From NCBI GenBank assembly GCA_017474125.1, contig JAFVIF010000043.1, forward strand, positions 1 through 44,486: DNA of 44,486 bases, read 5' to 3'. Shown here in pieces: positions 44,188 to 44,486 of this stretch. Position 1 is the first letter of the stretch, and the number at the start of each line of letters is the position of its first letter. The position numbers were made by a program, and so were the translations under genes. The notes beneath the pieces are model-generated. The model did not search any database, was not told the origin of the DNA, and saw nothing but the letters and a program-made list of their open reading frames with translations. The DNA comes from Clostridia bacterium. Lineage in GTDB: Bacteria; Bacillota; Clostridia; Oscillospirales; Acutalibacteraceae.

Positions 44188-44486
44188 TTAAGGTTTTATT
44201 CTCCTTTGCAGTTTTTATTGATGCAATCAGTAAAATTCTAATTGTAGAGCAAGTTTTGTTAATTCTTTTATATGTAGCTTCGTCAATATAGTCTGTTTTA
44301 TAAAGCATTTCAAGCCACTTACCCGTTTCGCTTGCTTCCTTTAAGGCAATTTCAAGTTTTGCAATAAAATCGGCACGACTGTGACCATATTTGCTTTCGG
44401 CAATGTTGGCACAAACGCTTGTAGCGCTTCTGCCAATCTGATTTGAAATGATAGTTTCTTTTCTATGACGCAGTTCTTTTACTAAA
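44180..44486 (-). CDS. four-helix-bundle protein (23S rRNA IVS type), 5' end outside window
   Basis: The last 101 residues are visible; the gene enters from beyond the window end. The family pattern is clear: ISNQIGRSATSVCANIAES, HSRADFIAKLEIALKEASET, WLEMLYK, and NKTCSTIRILLIASIKTAKE. These are small pentameric helical proteins first found in 23S rRNA intervening sequences and now known mostly as stand-alone genes; their role is unknown. Together with the GNAT gene it forms a small accessory pair. Confidence 0.85.
   Translation of the reverse strand, partial: LVKELRHRKETIISNQIGRSATSVCANIAESKYGHSRADFIAKLEIALKEASETGKWLEMLYKTDYIDEATYKRINKTCSTIRILLIASIKTAKENKTLNG

Overview
The window reads as a chromosomal segment of a Bacillota bacterium, most likely a clostridial gut-type lineage (Oscillospirales/Ruminococcaceae-like). 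The reasons are the gene set (HPr kinase, WhiA, Mini-III, RNase M5, ThyX rather than ThyA, a MltG–U32 pair), strong AGGAGG-type ribosome binding sites, frequent UUG starts and dense operons. No rRNA, tRNA, CRISPR array, phage or intact insertion sequence was seen. This placement is inference from gene content.

Layout. (1) 1-2130, plus: 3' part of obg, mrnC, a YitT-type membrane protein. (2) 9364-2165, minus: rlmB, a degenerate P-type ATPase-like membrane protein, metG, tatD, an anchored hypothetical protein, and a 34-residue Asn/Gln/Lys-only-type peptide too short for usual gene calling. (3) 9498-10730, plus: a divergent enolase. (4) 14877-10794, minus: ychF, a lipoprotein, a YugP-type metallopeptidase, a CmpB-type membrane protein, alr. 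(5) 15225-23596, plus: hprK, a ROK glucokinase, murB, whiA, dnaE, and an HprK-like kinase/signal-peptidase fusion. (6) 24859-23615, minus: an SGNH hydrolase. (7) 25268-28174, plus: two tandem acyltransferase-like paralogues and glycerate kinase. (8) 29355-28219, minus: a long PRPP synthetase-like protein. (9) 29520-35553, plus: thyX, tmk, a DJ-1 protein, mltG, a U32 protein, a class B PBP. (10) 35637-43275, plus: alaS, HIT, an apt-like PRTase, comEC, holA, rnmV, a WYL regulator. (11) 43276-43760: an extragenic region made almost wholly of hairpins. (12) 44486-43759, minus: a four-helix-bundle protein (cut by the window end) and a GNAT acetyltransferase, looking like accessory DNA.

How the genes work together. 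Most units mix housekeeping functions: wall synthesis (alr, murB, mltG, PBP), thymidylate supply (thyX-tmk), replication (dnaE, holA), translation (metG, alaS, rlmB, mrnC, rnmV, U32), carbon control (hprK, glucokinase) and GTPases (obg, ychF). Convergent units share bidirectional terminators.

Points most worth following: a converging array of different hairpins separated by an invariant TGAAAT; three places where an intrinsic terminator's 3' arm is also the Shine-Dalgarno of the next gene, which starts UUG/GUG in or just after the U-tract; a P-type ATPase-like protein that has lost all signature catalytic motifs behind a long acidic tail; and a one-polypeptide HprK-like kinase plus Ser-His signal peptidase. 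All readings are by eye; no searches or folding programs were run.
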